Assembly (NCBI GenBank): GCA_964542255.1
Contig: CAZITV010000001.1
Coordinates: 35,705-99,704, forward strand
Length of the DNA stretch: 64,000 nt
DNA from: CAYMSF01 sp964542255
Lineage (GTDB): Bacteria > Verrucomicrobiota > Lentisphaeria > Victivallales > Victivallaceae
Reading direction: 5' to 3'
Numbering within the stretch: position 1 is the stretch's first letter; the number at the start of each line of letters is the position of its first letter. The position numbers and the translations under genes are program-made. Shown here piece after piece: positions 52,790 to 63,784 of the stretch. The notes under the pieces were generated by a model, which saw nothing but the letters and a program-made list of their open reading frames with translations, was not told where the DNA came from and made no database searches.

Positions 52790-55087
52790 CTAGTCATGTA
52801 AATCTAATTTTTTGGATTTAAAAGCTGCTTTCATTAGCTCTGTTACCTCAGCAGCATTCTGTTTACGAAGAGATTTTTTTAATAACGATTTGCACTCGTC
52901 AAATGAAAACGCGCCGATTGCACTTCTAATTTTAGGCATCAATTTTGGCGGCATACTCAACTCATAAATACCTGCTCCGAGCAATAAAGGTGCAGCTAAT
53001 GCGTTGCCTGCCATCTCACCACATACAGAAAGACCTTTTTCTGGATGCTTGCTTAACGTTTTAGCAACTCTTACAAGCGTTTCCAGAAAAAGTGGGTTCA
53101 GGCAGTCATGCGCAGACTCTTTTGCTCTCCCGCGTTCAGCCGCAAAAAGGTATTGCTGTAAATCATTTGTTCCGATACTGAAAAAGTCAACATGTGGAAT
53201 AAAATGACGCAATCCGGTAAGCACAACAGGTACCTCCAGCATCATGCCAAACTGATAATTGGAAGAGAAATTAATGTTTTCCTTGGTGAGCTCATTTTCA
53301 ACATCTTGCAATAATACGCGTATTGCCAGCAGTTCATCAACGCTTGAAATCATTGGGAATAATATTTTTAATCGGCTATTCACTCCAGCCCTGAGGATTG
53401 CTCTAAGATGAGTTTTGAATATGTCAGGGTAACTCATCAACAAGCGAATGCCGCGAACGCCCAGTGCCGGATTCTCCTCGTGTGGCATATTTAGAAAATT
53501 AAGCTGTTTGTCACCGCCAGCATCAAGTACCCTCAATGTAATTTCTCCTTTGCATGCAGCAACAACTTTTGAAAAAACTTTATACTGTATATCTTCTGCT
53601 GGTTGATATTCTCTAATTATGAAAAGAAATTCAGTTCGGTACAGACCTATACCGTCTGCACCATATTTTTGCAGTAATGGAGTTTCGCATATTAACGAAA
53701 TATTTGCACGGAGAAAAACTCTGACACCGTCCGATGTGACGCATGCGCCGGTAGCAATCTTAGGTTCTGGTTCTGACGCAGCCGATAATAGTTCATTGAA
53801 ATTCGACTTTAATTTTTCACTAGGATTTATATAAACTCTCTCAGCGTGACAATCAAGAATAATCTGGTCAAAATTATTGACCTGATCCATAATCCCTGCC
53901 GCACCTAGTAACGCGGGGATTTCGAGAGCTCTGGTCAAAATTGCAACATGACTGGTTGCACCGCCTTTTTCGCAAATTAGCCCGGCGATTTGTTCAACTG
54001 GTAAGCGCAGCAGGTCGGATGGTAAAAGTTCTTTTGCAACTAAAATCATTTTTTGCGAGTGAAAGTCAAAGCTCTGTTGTTCATTTGAGCTTTCACGCAA
54101 GAAATGTACCGCTTCGAGCAGTCGGAGCATAACATCTTTAAAGTCCATTAGACGGTCACGAAAAGTCCTGTCATTGATACTCAAAAATTTACGTTCAAAG
54201 CGCCTGTATACCATTGCAATGCTATATTCTAAAGTATGACCTTCATCAGTTATCTCCCGCCTGATTTCGTCCAAAATTGTTTTATCTTCAAGGAAAAGCA
54301 AATGGGCGTTAAAGATTGACGCATCAGCCTCAGAAATAATCGACAATGCCCTGTTTTCTAAATCAATTGTATTAGCTTTTGTCAATGTTATAGAATAGTT
54401 TAATAATTCTAGCTCATCGTGCAGATTGGAGTGATTGCAATGCTCAATTTCATCAAGCATTTCTCTTGCTTCAAATTTAAACACTTCACCGATGACAACA
54501 CCACTGTTGACTGCCGTGCCGCTGATGACGATATTGTCTGCAACTTTATCATTTGTCTTGGCTGACTGTAGTGGCAATGCAAGATTTTTCAAAATTCCAG
54601 CATTGATAATCAAATTTGCCAGTTGAGGTGCCAGACTTTTCGCCATGTCAACAATTGCTGGCGAAAAAATTGCCGACTCTTTGCGCTGCAAAGTCATAAC
54701 ACCAACATTTTTTCCAGAACAAACTAGTGGCACCCCGAAAAAAGAATTATAAGAATCTTCACCGGTTTTTTTAAAATAAATAAAATCTGGATGACTGGCT
54801 GGGTTGACTATGTTGATGATAGAGTTATTTTTGAAGCAACTTCCGGTTAATCCCTTGCCTGACATCATTTTGACGTTACCGATTGAGTCAGGATTCAAGC
54901 CGCAGGTGGCAGTTAAAATAATTTCATCAGTAACTGAGTTATATTCATAGATTGAGCAAACATCAACTTCGAGATTTACTGCAAGAATATTTACGATTTT
55001 TTGTAAGATTTCACCACTGTCGTCAACATTCGCAATCATTTCCGCGATATTTCTTAGGACAGTTAAAAGTTTTTCTGATATAACCAT
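52790..55087 (-). CDS. ptsP: PtsP-type phosphoenolpyruvate-protein phosphotransferase (GAF-EI)
   Basis: A 765-residue enzyme I of the nitrogen-type phosphotransferase system. An N-terminal GAF domain (about 1-165) senses small molecules. The EI N-domain (about 187-330) is followed by the phospho-histidine His380 in EKGGATSHVAILTRALEIPA, and the C-terminal PEP-binding barrel has GIGLYRTEFLFI, DAGGDKQLNFL, NPALGVRGIRL, FSIGTNDLQQY and the catalytic Cys689 (LSVCGEMAGN). It passes phosphate from PEP to an HPr-like protein; no NPr or EIIA-Ntr gene is in the window. ATG 55087 has a modest AGGT upstream. Confidence 0.93.
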   Translation of the reverse strand: MVISEKLLTVLRNIAEMIANVDDSGEILQKIVNILAVNLEVDVCSIYEYNSVTDEIILTATCGLNPDSIGNVKMMSGKGLTGSCFKNNSIINIVNPASHPDFIYFKKTGEDSYNSFFGVPLVCSGKNVGVMTLQRKESAIFSPAIVDMAKSLAPQLANLIINAGILKNLALPLQSAKTNDKVADNIVISGTAVNSGVVIGEVFKFEAREMLDEIEHCNHSNLHDELELLNYSITLTKANTIDLENRALSIISEADASIFNAHLLFLEDKTILDEIRREITDEGHTLEYSIAMVYRRFERKFLSINDRTFRDRLMDFKDVMLRLLEAVHFLRESSNEQQSFDFHSQKMILVAKELLPSDLLRLPVEQIAGLICEKGGATSHVAILTRALEIPALLGAAGIMDQVNNFDQIILDCHAERVYINPSEKLKSNFNELLSAASEPEPKIATGACVTSDGVRVFLRANISLICETPLLQKYGADGIGLYRTEFLFIIREYQPAEDIQYKVFSKVVAACKGEITLRVLDAGGDKQLNFLNMPHEENPALGVRGIRLLMSYPDIFKTHLRAILRAGVNSRLKILFPMISSVDELLAIRVLLQDVENELTKENINFSSNYQFGMMLEVPVVLTGLRHFIPHVDFFSIGTNDLQQYLFAAERGRAKESAHDCLNPLFLETLVRVAKTLSKHPEKGLSVCGEMAGNALAAPLLLGAGIYELSMPPKLMPKIRSAIGAFSFDECKSLLKKSLRKQNAAEVTELMKAAFKSKKLDLHD

Positions 55088-55235
55088 TACTTACCTGAAA
55101 ATTTCATATTTTACTTGCAATCTATAAATAACAAGTTATAATCTAACTTCACAAATCATTATTTCAATGCTGTTGAACTAATTTTGAAATTATATTGAGT
55201 TTCCAGATGAAATATTGTTAAGGCTAAAAAAAAAT

Positions 55236-56459
55236 ATGACAAAAATTGGTCTTTATAAAATATGGATTTTCGCAGGAGAAGCTTCTGGTGACATATATGG
55301 AGCTAGACTGTCTGAAGAACTACAGCTAACCGCTGCGAAAAACAACTGCGATATAATAATATCTGGTATGGGTGGCCCAGAGATGCGGAAATCCGGGGTA
55401 AATATTATTGTTGACTCAACTGAATTGGGTGTCGTTGGCTTGATTGAAGTTTTTAAACATATTTTTAAATTTATTTATCTTTTTCTTACCCTTGTGCTGC
55501 GTGCTAAAAAAGAACGACCTGACGCTGTTGTTTTAATCGACTATCCTTTTTTTAATCTCCGATTTGCGACAGTAATGAAATTTTACAACATCCCGGTTAT
55601 TTGGTACGTTAGCCCGCACGTTTGGACTTGGGGAAAGCACCGCATTCATAAACTGGCCAAATATTGCCGCCGGATGCTGGTTATATTTCCATTTGAAACT
55701 GAAGTGTACGCCTCATCTGGATTGCCGACAGAATTTGTTGGTCATCCGTTAGTTGATATCGTAACTTCACGGTTTGATAGTACGATTGTCAGGGATAATG
55801 ATACGGTGCTTTTGCTGCCTGGAAGTAGGTCAATGGAAATTAGCCGTTTGCTTATTCCAATGCTGCAAACTGCGATACTGCTTTACCAGAAACATCCACA
55901 ATTAAAATTTATCATCTCAACTCCTCGAGAAAAAGTAAAATTAATGTGTCAGAGCATACTAACAAATTTTCATAACGCAAATAAACACAATAAACTACCT
56001 GAAATTAAAATTACATGTGGAGAAACTGCGTTTTGGCTGCAAAAAGCTGGAACGGGTTTGGCTGCGTCAGGCACAATTACCGTAGAATCGGCAATCGCCG
56101 GACTGCCGCTGGTGGTAGCATATAAACTTAACTTGGCAACTTTACTTGTAGCTGGATTGCTGGTTAAACTTTATCGGGGTTATTTCACAATGACAAACAT
56201 TATTGCCAACAAACAAGTTTTTGAAGAATTTCTGCAATGGCGCGCCAGCCCAAAAAATATGGCAGATGCACTGACTAGGATTCTGCCCGGAGGAGAACGC
56301 CGTACAGAGGTCGAACAAGACTTATTGAATATTACTGCTATGTTGCGTTGCGGCAGTGCCGGCGCATGCGCCAAGGCTGCAAATTCGTGTTATGATTTTA
56401 TAATAACAAACAGACAAAAGCAATTAAACATTGTTGAATCCTCTCAAAATAAACTATAG
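55236..56459 (+). CDS. lpxB: Lipid-A-disaccharide synthase
   Basis: Joins UDP-diacylglucosamine and lipid X into the lipid A disaccharide at the inner membrane. The 407-residue GT19 enzyme begins IWIFAGEASGDIYGARLSEEL and has GMGGPEMRKSGV, VLIDYPFFNLRFA, WYVSPHVWTWGKHRIHKL, FPFETEVYASSGLPTEFVGHPL, LLLPGSRSMEISRLLP-like LLPGSRSMEISRLL, and ASGTITVESAIAGLPLVVAYK. ATG 55236 is preferred over the TTG at 55215; AAGG lies about 12 nt upstream. No lpxA, lpxC or lpxD is adjacent. Confidence 0.95.
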   Translation: MTKIGLYKIWIFAGEASGDIYGARLSEELQLTAAKNNCDIIISGMGGPEMRKSGVNIIVDSTELGVVGLIEVFKHIFKFIYLFLTLVLRAKKERPDAVVLIDYPFFNLRFATVMKFYNIPVIWYVSPHVWTWGKHRIHKLAKYCRRMLVIFPFETEVYASSGLPTEFVGHPLVDIVTSRFDSTIVRDNDTVLLLPGSRSMEISRLLIPMLQTAILLYQKHPQLKFIISTPREKVKLMCQSILTNFHNANKHNKLPEIKITCGETAFWLQKAGTGLAASGTITVESAIAGLPLVVAYKLNLATLLVAGLLVKLYRGYFTMTNIIANKQVFEEFLQWRASPKNMADALTRILPGGERRTEVEQDLLNITAMLRCGSAGACAKAANSCYDFIITNRQKQLNIVESSQNKL

Positions 56460-56470
56460 GATGCTGAATA

Positions 56471-57403
56471 ATGAGTGATTTCATAAATCCTTTTGGCACT
56501 AACGCAACTTGTTATAAAGCAAACTTACACACTCACAGTACCACCTCGGATGGCAAATTATCAGTTGAAGAGCTGTGCCGTGCTTACCGCAAACGTAAAT
56601 ATGATATTATCGCTGTGACTGACCATTACCGCAGCAATGCGGTAAGCGCCCTGATTGGTTCTGAAATTACTGTTATTAATGGTATGGAATTTCATCCGCA
56701 AGGACCACGCAATATTCTTTTCCATATTGTTGCGCTCAATATTCCTGAAAATTTCAAGCATCCGTCTTCGCTTACATGCCAAGACGGTATTAAGAGGGTG
56801 ATTGCTGCCGGTGGCGAATGTTTTCTAGCCCATCCCTACTGGAGCGGTTTTACAGTTGCTGATATTCTGCCTTTGAACGGGTTGATAATCGGGATAGAGG
56901 TGTTTAACAGCGCAAGCCGATACATCGGCAAGTCTTTCAGTATGCAGATATGGGATGATTTACTTGATGCGGGCATGATGGTTCCAGCGTTCGCAGTGGA
57001 TGACACTCATAATCCACGTGATATGTTTCGCGGTTGGACAATGATTTGTGCCAAAGATAAATCGGCAACGGCAGTAATGGAAGCCATCAAACATGGACAT
57101 TTTTATTCAACAATGGGACCTGAATTTCATAAGATTTCACTCAAGGGAAGAACATTAACTATTAATTGTACCCCGGCTGTAGAAATCATTGGTATTTGCA
57201 ACAGAAATAACGGTGAATGCGGCAATATTCCTGAGATGGACGCAACATTGACAGGAAGCAGCTGCGTGCATTATAAAACAGTTGAAAAAACCGAATGTGT
57301 CATTAATATTCCGCACGACCCGGCAATAACCTATGTCCGGTGTCAGATCATGGATAAATTTGGTAATTATGCTTGGACAAATCCAATCCGACTCGCCAAA
57401 TAA
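56471..57403 (+). CDS. PHP-domain phosphoesterase-like protein
   Basis: A 310-residue protein with the PHP metal-site motifs: ANLHTHSTTSDGKLSVEEL (His-x-His then Asp), DIIAVTDHYR, ECFLAHPYWSG and FAVDDTHNPRDMF. PHP proteins hydrolyse phosphate esters; family members include histidinol phosphatase and RNase AM-type nucleases, so the substrate is open. The C-terminal about 80 residues look beta-rich (LKGRTLTINCTPAVEIIGICNRNNGECG). It starts 11 nt after lpxB with AGGA 9 nt upstream, so they are likely co-transcribed. Confidence 0.85.
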   Translation: MSDFINPFGTNATCYKANLHTHSTTSDGKLSVEELCRAYRKRKYDIIAVTDHYRSNAVSALIGSEITVINGMEFHPQGPRNILFHIVALNIPENFKHPSSLTCQDGIKRVIAAGGECFLAHPYWSGFTVADILPLNGLIIGIEVFNSASRYIGKSFSMQIWDDLLDAGMMVPAFAVDDTHNPRDMFRGWTMICAKDKSATAVMEAIKHGHFYSTMGPEFHKISLKGRTLTINCTPAVEIIGICNRNNGECGNIPEMDATLTGSSCVHYKTVEKTECVINIPHDPAITYVRCQIMDKFGNYAWTNPIRLAK

Positions 57404-57408
57404 CCTGT

Positions 57409-57427
57409 GTAATACCTATGGTATTAC
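57409..57427. terminator. Short hairpin between convergent PHP and glycosyltransferase genes
   Basis: GTAATACC (57409-57416) pairs perfectly with GGTATTAC (57420-57427) around a TAT loop, in the 31-nt gap between two convergent stops. No T tract follows on either side, so it would be a weak terminator. Confidence 0.4.
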
Positions 57428-57434
57428 TACAGAA

Positions 57435-58742
57435 TTACATATTTTCTGTATTTGGTATTGAAATTGTGCGTACAGCTTTTAATAAATCTTTATTTGAGTG
57501 AAACACCTTGCCGTCCACAGCGATATCTGCAACAGAAAAAAGCTTTTTAAAACCATCAACAGCATTTAACGCCGGATAATGTGACACATTGCGTTCGCAA
57601 TAATGAACAAATTTTAAAATTTTGAAGGCATCGAACCATTGATGCAGAGCCTTGTACATTTGCGATTGAGATTTCCCGTGATTCTTACAAATTGCCAGCC
57701 AGTTGTTGTGAAAATTGTTATCATTCAAAAAATTACGCATCTCTTCACAACTGTTTTTTGACACATTCGCTTCCAAGTTCAGCATATTATTTTCATGAAA
57801 ATTTATTATTGACTGTTTGTAAAAATCACCTAATATTAGAAAAATTGCCGGATTATGAAACGCAACATTACTGCCATCAAGAATTTGCCGTATTTTCGGA
57901 CCAGTGCCAAATGGGACCCTATCCGATGCCCTTGATGAAGGATAAACTGTCGTCGCATCAATTTTATCAATCATGCCTATTTTCCTTAAAGCCTGCAAAA
58001 AATAAAAATCCTCTCCGCCATTCTTTTCGCGCATCCCGCCCGCTCGGATATATGCATCGAACTGACACACCATAGCCGAACCAAGAGCGTAGTATCCGTA
58101 AGGAGATCCGACCAACAAAAGCCACATAACATAATAACGCATATATAGTTCATAGTCGGCAATCGCACTATCAATCAAAACATCTCCTGACAATTGATGC
58201 TCAAAATTAAAAACAGCACAGGCTAACGACGGGTTGGCTGCAAAACATTGTTCCGCGGCGGTAATGTAATTTTTATCTACTAAGGTATCAGCATCTAGAG
58301 AAAAAAGCAGTGATTGATTATTTTGCGATAAATATGGCAATGCGGCATCAAATCCAATTTTTCTGGCTTCCCCGACGCCGCCTGATGACAAAACTTCATT
58401 GCCTCTGGATGCAGCATCAATCCAAAATAATTCCTTGCCAGGAAGCAAACCTGCAGAAATATCGCCCGTGTTATTCCTAAAATTTTGCAGCAATAATTGA
58501 TTATCATTTTTATCCTCAATGGATGCGCTAATTGAATTATTGACTACGACCAATACCATCACAGATGAATCTGTGAATGATAATGCCTGTCGTAATGAGG
58601 CAATAGTTTTATCAATTGTGTCAGTTTCAGCCAATGCGGGGATACACACAACATGACGGAAATGCTTGACTGGCTCAGGTTCAATTTGATTACGTCTTGT
58701 CACTTTTGACAAATATTTATAAAGTTTAACGCTATTATTCAT
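57435..58742 (-). CDS. Family 2-like glycosyltransferase
   Basis: A 435-residue GT-A-like protein: HVVCIPALAETDTIDKTIASLRQAL at the nucleotide-binding start, MVLVVVNNSIS, GEARKIGFDAALPYL, LLFSLDADTLVDKNYI with the DXD motif, and GGMREKNGGEDFYFLQALRKIG as the acceptor-side ED motif. The N-terminal and C-terminal regions are not recognised. It has no obvious membrane segments beyond a weak one near 205-220. The acceptor is unknown. It starts 54 nt after acrB on the same strand, possibly read through from it. Confidence 0.78.
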   Translation of the reverse strand: MNNSVKLYKYLSKVTRRNQIEPEPVKHFRHVVCIPALAETDTIDKTIASLRQALSFTDSSVMVLVVVNNSISASIEDKNDNQLLLQNFRNNTGDISAGLLPGKELFWIDAASRGNEVLSSGGVGEARKIGFDAALPYLSQNNQSLLFSLDADTLVDKNYITAAEQCFAANPSLACAVFNFEHQLSGDVLIDSAIADYELYMRYYVMWLLLVGSPYGYYALGSAMVCQFDAYIRAGGMREKNGGEDFYFLQALRKIGMIDKIDATTVYPSSRASDRVPFGTGPKIRQILDGSNVAFHNPAIFLILGDFYKQSIINFHENNMLNLEANVSKNSCEEMRNFLNDNNFHNNWLAICKNHGKSQSQMYKALHQWFDAFKILKFVHYCERNVSHYPALNAVDGFKKLFSVADIAVDGKVFHSNKDLLKAVRTISIPNTENM

Positions 58743-58796
58743 ATTTTATTTAACTAATATAAAGTTCGATAAATTTAAAATTACTTCATTCTAAAC

Positions 58797-61700
58797 TTAT
58801 TTTGTTCTGACAAATCTCTGTACAATTACGAAAAACAGAGGAATATAGAGTATCGCAAGCAAGGTGGCGGTAATCATCCCACCCATTACCCCGGTACCAA
58901 TGGAATTTTGTGCCCCTGAACCGGCACCGGTATTGATTGCCAGCGGCATAACACCGAGAATGAACGCGAACGACGTCATCAGGATCGGGCGCAAGCGGGT
59001 GCGGGACGCCGCCAGAGTGGCAAAAATAAGCTCTTCATGATTGTTTTCCATGCGGTTTTTAGCAAATTCTACAATTAAAATGGCATTTTTTGCCGCCAGT
59101 CCAATCACGGTAAGCAGGCCGATTTGGAAATAGACGTCATTGGATAAGTCGCGCATCGTCGTAGCCAAAATCGCGCCAACCACTCCGAGCGGCAATACCA
59201 GCATCACTGAGAACGGTATTGACCAGCTTTCATAGAGCGCCGCTAAACACAAAAATACCACTAATATTGAAATCGCATAGAGAAAAGGCGCTTGTGAACC
59301 GGACATCCGTTCTTGATAAGAGAGTCCAGTCCATTCGAAGCCGATACCATCTGGCAGTTGTGCGGCGATATTTTCCATTGCTTGCATTGCGTCGCCCGAA
59401 CTCTTGCCAGGAACTGCCGAACCCATAATTTCTACTGCTGGGAAACCATTGTAGCGTTCGAGCCGCGGTGAACCAAAAGTCCAGCGTCCATTGGCGAATG
59501 ATGAGAATGGCACCATCGCTCCGGAAGCATTACGCACATACCATTTATCTAAATCTTCCGGTTGCATCCGGTATGCGGCATCGGCTTGCAGAAAAACTTT
59601 TTTAATTCGGCCTTTATCAATGAAATCATTGGTGTAAATTCCGCCCCATGCTGATGAGAAAATATTATGAATGTTGTTTACTGAAAGCCCATGCGCGCCA
59701 ACCCGTTCCCAGTCAATATCCACCTTGAATTCTGGTGTGTCGTCCATACCGTTCGGCCGCACCATCATTAAATTAGGATTTTGCGCTGCCATACCAAGCA
59801 GTTGATCTCTTGCTTCAATCAGCTTTTCATGTCCAACCCCGCCACGGTCCTGCAGCATAAAATCAAATCCGTTGGCATTGCCAAGTTCAATGGCTGCCGG
59901 AGGCGGAAATGCGAACACTAACGCATTGCGGATATTGGAGAACGCCCCCATCGCTTTACCAGCTACAGCATTAACTTTTAGATCTGGCCTATTGCGTAAT
60001 TTCCAATCTTTCAATTTAGCGAATGCAATACCGGAATTTTGTCCTCTGCCTGCGAAGCTGAAACCGGCGACAGCAAAAACCGATTCAACCGCATCTTTTT
60101 GTTCAACCAACAATTGCTCCCGGACTTTTTCGATTACTGCCAAAGTTTGCTCCTGTGTTGCTCCGGCAGGAAGCATAATTTGTACAAACATTATGCCTTG
60201 GTCTTCATCGGGGAGGTAGGCGGTGGGTAAACGAATAAAGAGAAAAACGACGACTCCAATGAGCATTAGATATAACAGCAAATAGCGTACACCGCGTCGC
60301 AGCATCCGCTCTACTAAACCAAGATATTGCTCACGCCCGCTATTAAAAAATAGATTAAACCAGGTAAAAAACGGCCGCAGTATGGCAATGCCTTGTTCAG
60401 TAACCTGATGTCCTTGGGGCAGGGGTTTTAACATTGAGGCGCAAAGTGCCGGCGTGATAATCAGCGCCACCAACACCGAAAAAAACATACACGAAATAAT
60501 CGTTACCGCAAATTGCCGATAAATTACTCCCGTCGAGCCACCAAAAAATGCCATCGGAACAAATACCGCGGAGAGCACCAGCGCTATCCCGATTAACGCA
60601 CTGGAAATCTGCTGCATTGATTTTATGGTCGCGGCTTTAGGCGATAGTCCTTCTTCACTCATTACCCGTTCAACATTTTCAACTACAACAATCGCGTCAT
60701 CCACCAGCAACCCGATTGCAAGCACCATCGCGAACATAGTCAGCGTATTGATTGAGAATCCGAAAAGTTTCAGTACTGCCAGCGTGCCGAGCAGCACGAT
60801 TGGTACCGCAATAGTCGGGATTAGAGTAGCACGAAAATTCTGGAGAAATAAAAACATAACAAAGAATACCAGCAGAATGGCTTCCAGCAGTGTTTTGATT
60901 ACTTCTTCTATGGATATTTTTACAAACGGCGTGGTGTCATAGGGATAGACCATTACCATCCCGGCCGGATAAAACTTCGAGAGTTCACTCAATCTTTGCC
61001 GCACCGCGTTGGCGGTTGAAATAGCATTTGCACCTGTGGCGAGTTTTATGGCCATACCCGCTGCTGGTTTGCCGTTATAAGTGCCGACCATATCATAATT
61101 TTCACTACCCAGTTCGATGGTGGCGACATCTCTGAGCAGCACTTTTGAGCCGTCGTTATTGGCATGCAGTACAATCTGGCCAAACTCATCTGGTGTCTGC
61201 AGCAGGCTTTGAACATTAATTGTGGCATTTAGCCGCTGTCCTTTGATTGATGGAGTTCCGCCAATTTGGCCTGCAGAGACCTGTACATTATGACCTTGAA
61301 TTGCCTGCACTACGTCTTCGGGAGTTAATTGGTAGTTATAAAGTTTTTCCGGATTGAGCCAAATCCGCATTGCATATTGAGAACCAAAAGTGGTAACTTC
61401 ACCCACGCCTTGAACCCGGCTCAACGGGTCTTGAATATGAGCGACGACGTAATTGGTCAAATCATCCCGGTCCATACTTAAATCTTCAGATATAAAACCC
61501 ACTACCATCAAAAAATTCATTGTTGATTTATTTACACTTACGCCTTGACGCTGAACTACCTGAGGAAGCAGCGGCAATGCCATCTGCAATTTATTTTGGG
61601 TTTGCACTTGGGCAATATCAGGGTCTGTGCCGGCATCAAAAGTAAGTTTGATAGTAGCATAGCCGGCAGAATCGCTGGTTGACGAGATATAGCATAAATG

Positions 61701-61919
61701 GTCTATCCCGTTCATCTTTTGTTCAATAACTTGACTTACCGTATCTTCGATGGTTTTGGCTGAAGCACCGGGATAGAATGCATCAATAGAAATTTCCGGC
61801 AGGGCAATTGCCGGATATTGTGAAACAGGTAACTTAAAAACTGAAAGTATCCCCGCCAGCATAATTATAATCGCGATAACCCACGCGAAAATCGGACGGT
61901 TTATAAAATAATGTATCAT
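58797..61919 (-). CDS. acrB: RND multidrug efflux transporter, AcrB/HAE1 type
   Basis: A 1040-residue proton-driven efflux pump with twelve transmembrane helices and two large periplasmic loops. It begins [37 protein letters not shown]. Proton-relay residues are in [20 protein letters not shown] (Asp-Asp pair) and [18 protein letters not shown] (Lys). Length and motifs match HAE1 exporters. It follows the adaptor gene by 23 nt with GGAG about 12 nt before the ATG. No outer-membrane TolC-like gene is in the window, so the third component must be elsewhere. Confidence 0.96.
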   Translation of the reverse strand: MIHYFINRPIFAWVIAIIIMLAGILSVFKLPVSQYPAIALPEISIDAFYPGASAKTIEDTVSQVIEQKMNGIDHLCYISSTSDSAGYATIKLTFDAGTDPDIAQVQTQNKLQMALPLLPQVVQRQGVSVNKSTMNFLMVVGFISEDLSMDRDDLTNYVVAHIQDPLSRVQGVGEVTTFGSQYAMRIWLNPEKLYNYQLTPEDVVQAIQGHNVQVSAGQIGGTPSIKGQRLNATINVQSLLQTPDEFGQIVLHANNDGSKVLLRDVATIELGSENYDMVGTYNGKPAAGMAIKLATGANAISTANAVRQRLSELSKFYPAGMVMVYPYDTTPFVKISIEEVIKTLLEAILLVFFVMFLFLQNFRATLIPTIAVPIVLLGTLAVLKLFGFSINTLTMFAMVLAIGLLVDDAIVVVENVERVMSEEGLSPKAATIKSMQQISSALIGIALVLSAVFVPMAFFGGSTGVIYRQFAVTIISCMFFSVLVALIITPALCASMLKPLPQGHQVTEQGIAILRPFFTWFNLFFNSGREQYLGLVERMLRRGVRYLLLYLMLIGVVVFLFIRLPTAYLPDEDQGIMFVQIMLPAGATQEQTLAVIEKVREQLLVEQKDAVESVFAVAGFSFAGRGQNSGIAFAKLKDWKLRNRPDLKVNAVAGKAMGAFSNIRNALVFAFPPPAAIELGNANGFDFMLQDRGGVGHEKLIEARDQLLGMAAQNPNLMMVRPNGMDDTPEFKVDIDWERVGAHGLSVNNIHNIFSSAWGGIYTNDFIDKGRIKKVFLQADAAYRMQPEDLDKWYVRNASGAMVPFSSFANGRWTFGSPRLERYNGFPAVEIMGSAVPGKSSGDAMQAMENIAAQLPDGIGFEWTGLSYQERMSGSQAPFLYAISILVVFLCLAALYESWSIPFSVMLVLPLGVVGAILATTMRDLSNDVYFQIGLLTVIGLAAKNAILIVEFAKNRMENNHEELIFATLAASRTRLRPILMTSFAFILGVMPLAINTGAGSGAQNSIGTGVMGGMITATLLAILYIPLFFVIVQRFVRTK

Positions 61920-61942
61920 TATAACTCAAATCTCCGTCAAAA

Positions 61943-63133
61943 TTATTTGATTGCCAGATTATTATCTGAGTCAGTGCTGGTGACTTTAACTACAATTCCC
62001 GGCCTAATTTTTTGAAAACCTTCAACGATAACACGGTCTCCAGGCTTAACACCACTCTTGACCAACCATTTATTAGCAATACTCCGCTCCAGCTTGAGCA
62101 GTTTTTGCGTTACTTTGTTTTCATGATCAGCTATTAAAACGTAGGGATTGCCGCGCATATCTCTTTGTACCGCCTGCTGCGGCAACAATATGGCTTCATC
62201 CACCACTCCATCCTGAGTTTGTGCCCGTACAAACATTCCTGGCAATAACACATATTCCGGATTGACAAATATCATCCGCAAAATAAATGAACCGGTACTC
62301 TGGTCAATAGTAACATCGCGAAATTTAATCTCGCCTTCAAGCGGATAAACAGTACCGTTTTCTAAAAATAACTTTACTTTTGCTTTTTCATTTTTGCAGG
62401 TTTTGATCTGTCCACTGGAAATTTCTTCACGCAGTCGGAGGAAGCTGGCACTGGACTGTGTAACGTCAACATATATGGGATCAAGCTGTTGAATCGTGGT
62501 TAATGGCGCCGCGTGATGCGCCGCCACTAATGTCCCGACGGTAACGTGTGATTTGCCGGTACGCCCAGAAATCGGTGCCGTGACTGTGGTATATTCCAAG
62601 TTAATGCGCGTCTTTTCAAGTTCTGCTTTCGCAACTGCAATGTCGGCTTCTGCTGACTTCAATTCACCGACCATGTCATCAAAGTTTTGTAAACTTACTG
62701 CATTGACTTTTACAAGTGATTTATTACGTTCTACTTTTCCGCGCAGCGGCGCCGCGATAGCTTCGGCTTTAGCTAAATCTGCCTGTGCTTTACCGTGAGC
62801 AGCTTGATATAATGCCGGGTCAATCTGGTAAAGTATATCGCCAGCTTTTACATCGGTACCTTCTTCAAACAAACGTTTTTGGATAATACCGCCAACCTGC
62901 GGGCGAACTTCCGCCACTAGGTACGGACGCGTCCGCCCAGATAATTCCGATGAAACTGTTGCCTGCTCAGCTTTAACCGTCAATATTCCAACTTCTGGAG
63001 CGCTGCCTTGCATTTGTGCAGCATGTGGCGGTCGTCCGCATCCGGAACATAACACGATTAGTGTTAACGCCAGCCCCCACCGTTGAGGGTAATATTTTTT
63101 TACAAACAGTTGTTCTAATCTAATATAAGTCAT
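61943..63133 (-). CDS. acrA: RND efflux periplasmic adaptor lipoprotein, AcrA type
   Basis: A 396-residue membrane fusion protein linking the pump to an outer-membrane channel. A signal peptide ends in a lipobox-like VLCSGCGRP, so it is probably a lipoprotein. It shows the barrel/lipoyl stretches LSGRTRPYLVAEVRPQVGGIIQKRLFEEGTDVKAGDILYQID and TTVTAPISGRTGKSHVTVGTLV, with a helical hairpin between. ATG 63133 is chosen over TTG 63148. It lies 30 nt after tetR. Confidence 0.94.
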   Translation of the reverse strand: MTYIRLEQLFVKKYYPQRWGLALTLIVLCSGCGRPPHAAQMQGSAPEVGILTVKAEQATVSSELSGRTRPYLVAEVRPQVGGIIQKRLFEEGTDVKAGDILYQIDPALYQAAHGKAQADLAKAEAIAAPLRGKVERNKSLVKVNAVSLQNFDDMVGELKSAEADIAVAKAELEKTRINLEYTTVTAPISGRTGKSHVTVGTLVAAHHAAPLTTIQQLDPIYVDVTQSSASFLRLREEISSGQIKTCKNEKAKVKLFLENGTVYPLEGEIKFRDVTIDQSTGSFILRMIFVNPEYVLLPGMFVRAQTQDGVVDEAILLPQQAVQRDMRGNPYVLIADHENKVTQKLLKLERSIANKWLVKSGVKPGDRVIVEGFQKIRPGIVVKVTSTDSDNNLAIK

Positions 63134-63163
63134 AATATCTGCTGCCAATTTATTTTCTATCGA

Positions 63164-63772
63164 TTATTGTATTGCTAAACCAATTATACTTTGTGCCGTA
63201 ATCAAGTCAGTAATCATTTCAATATTTTCCTCCATAAAGTCAGCACTGCCACTGATTTTATCCACTAAACTGTAATGAAAAAAATAAAACGTGCAGCTTC
63301 CCAAAATTGCAAACATCCGCGTCCTAAGCACTGCATCTGAAGTATCCGCAGGCAGGCATTTTTTTAAAATTCGCTCTAGTGAAGCAATGTCAGGCTTTAT
63401 ATAATGGTCAAATATCTCATCAAAAATCTCAGCCGGATTGAGCATCGCATGGTAAGCAATCTTTTCAAATTGACGGTTAGATATAATTTTCTCATCGCCG
63501 CTCTTCGTCACAAATGCCTTAATCCATTTGCGCATTACGACTCTTATGTCGGCATCAGTGACAATCTGTTCCGCGTCCGGCAACTTCGGTTTATTTGCGT
63601 TTATCTTCTCTATTGCACGCCGATATAACTCTGCTTTTCCAGAAAAATGATAATTAACCGCAGCAACGTTTACTCCGGCACGAGTGCAGATATTCCTGAC
63701 TGTCGCCGCTTGGTAACCATGCTCGGCAAATTCATCAATTGCCGCCAAAATAATTTTATCTTTTGTAATCAT
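63164..63772 (-). CDS. TetR-family repressor of the efflux operon
   Basis: A 202-residue regulator with a classic TetR HTH (residues about 5-52: ILAAIDEFAEHGYQAATVRNICTRAGVNVAAVNYHFSGKAELYRRAI) and a ligand-binding domain (about 70-200) resembling the CecR/DUF1956 type. AAAGG lies 8 nt before the ATG. It heads the operon tetR-acrA-acrB and is preceded by repeated GTTTAA elements that are likely its own operator. The inducer is unknown. Confidence 0.93.
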   Translation of the reverse strand: MITKDKIILAAIDEFAEHGYQAATVRNICTRAGVNVAAVNYHFSGKAELYRRAIEKINANKPKLPDAEQIVTDADIRVVMRKWIKAFVTKSGDEKIISNRQFEKIAYHAMLNPAEIFDEIFDHYIKPDIASLERILKKCLPADTSDAVLRTRMFAILGSCTFYFFHYSLVDKISGSADFMEENIEMITDLITAQSIIGLAIQ

Positions 63773-63784
63773 ACTTTAAACCTT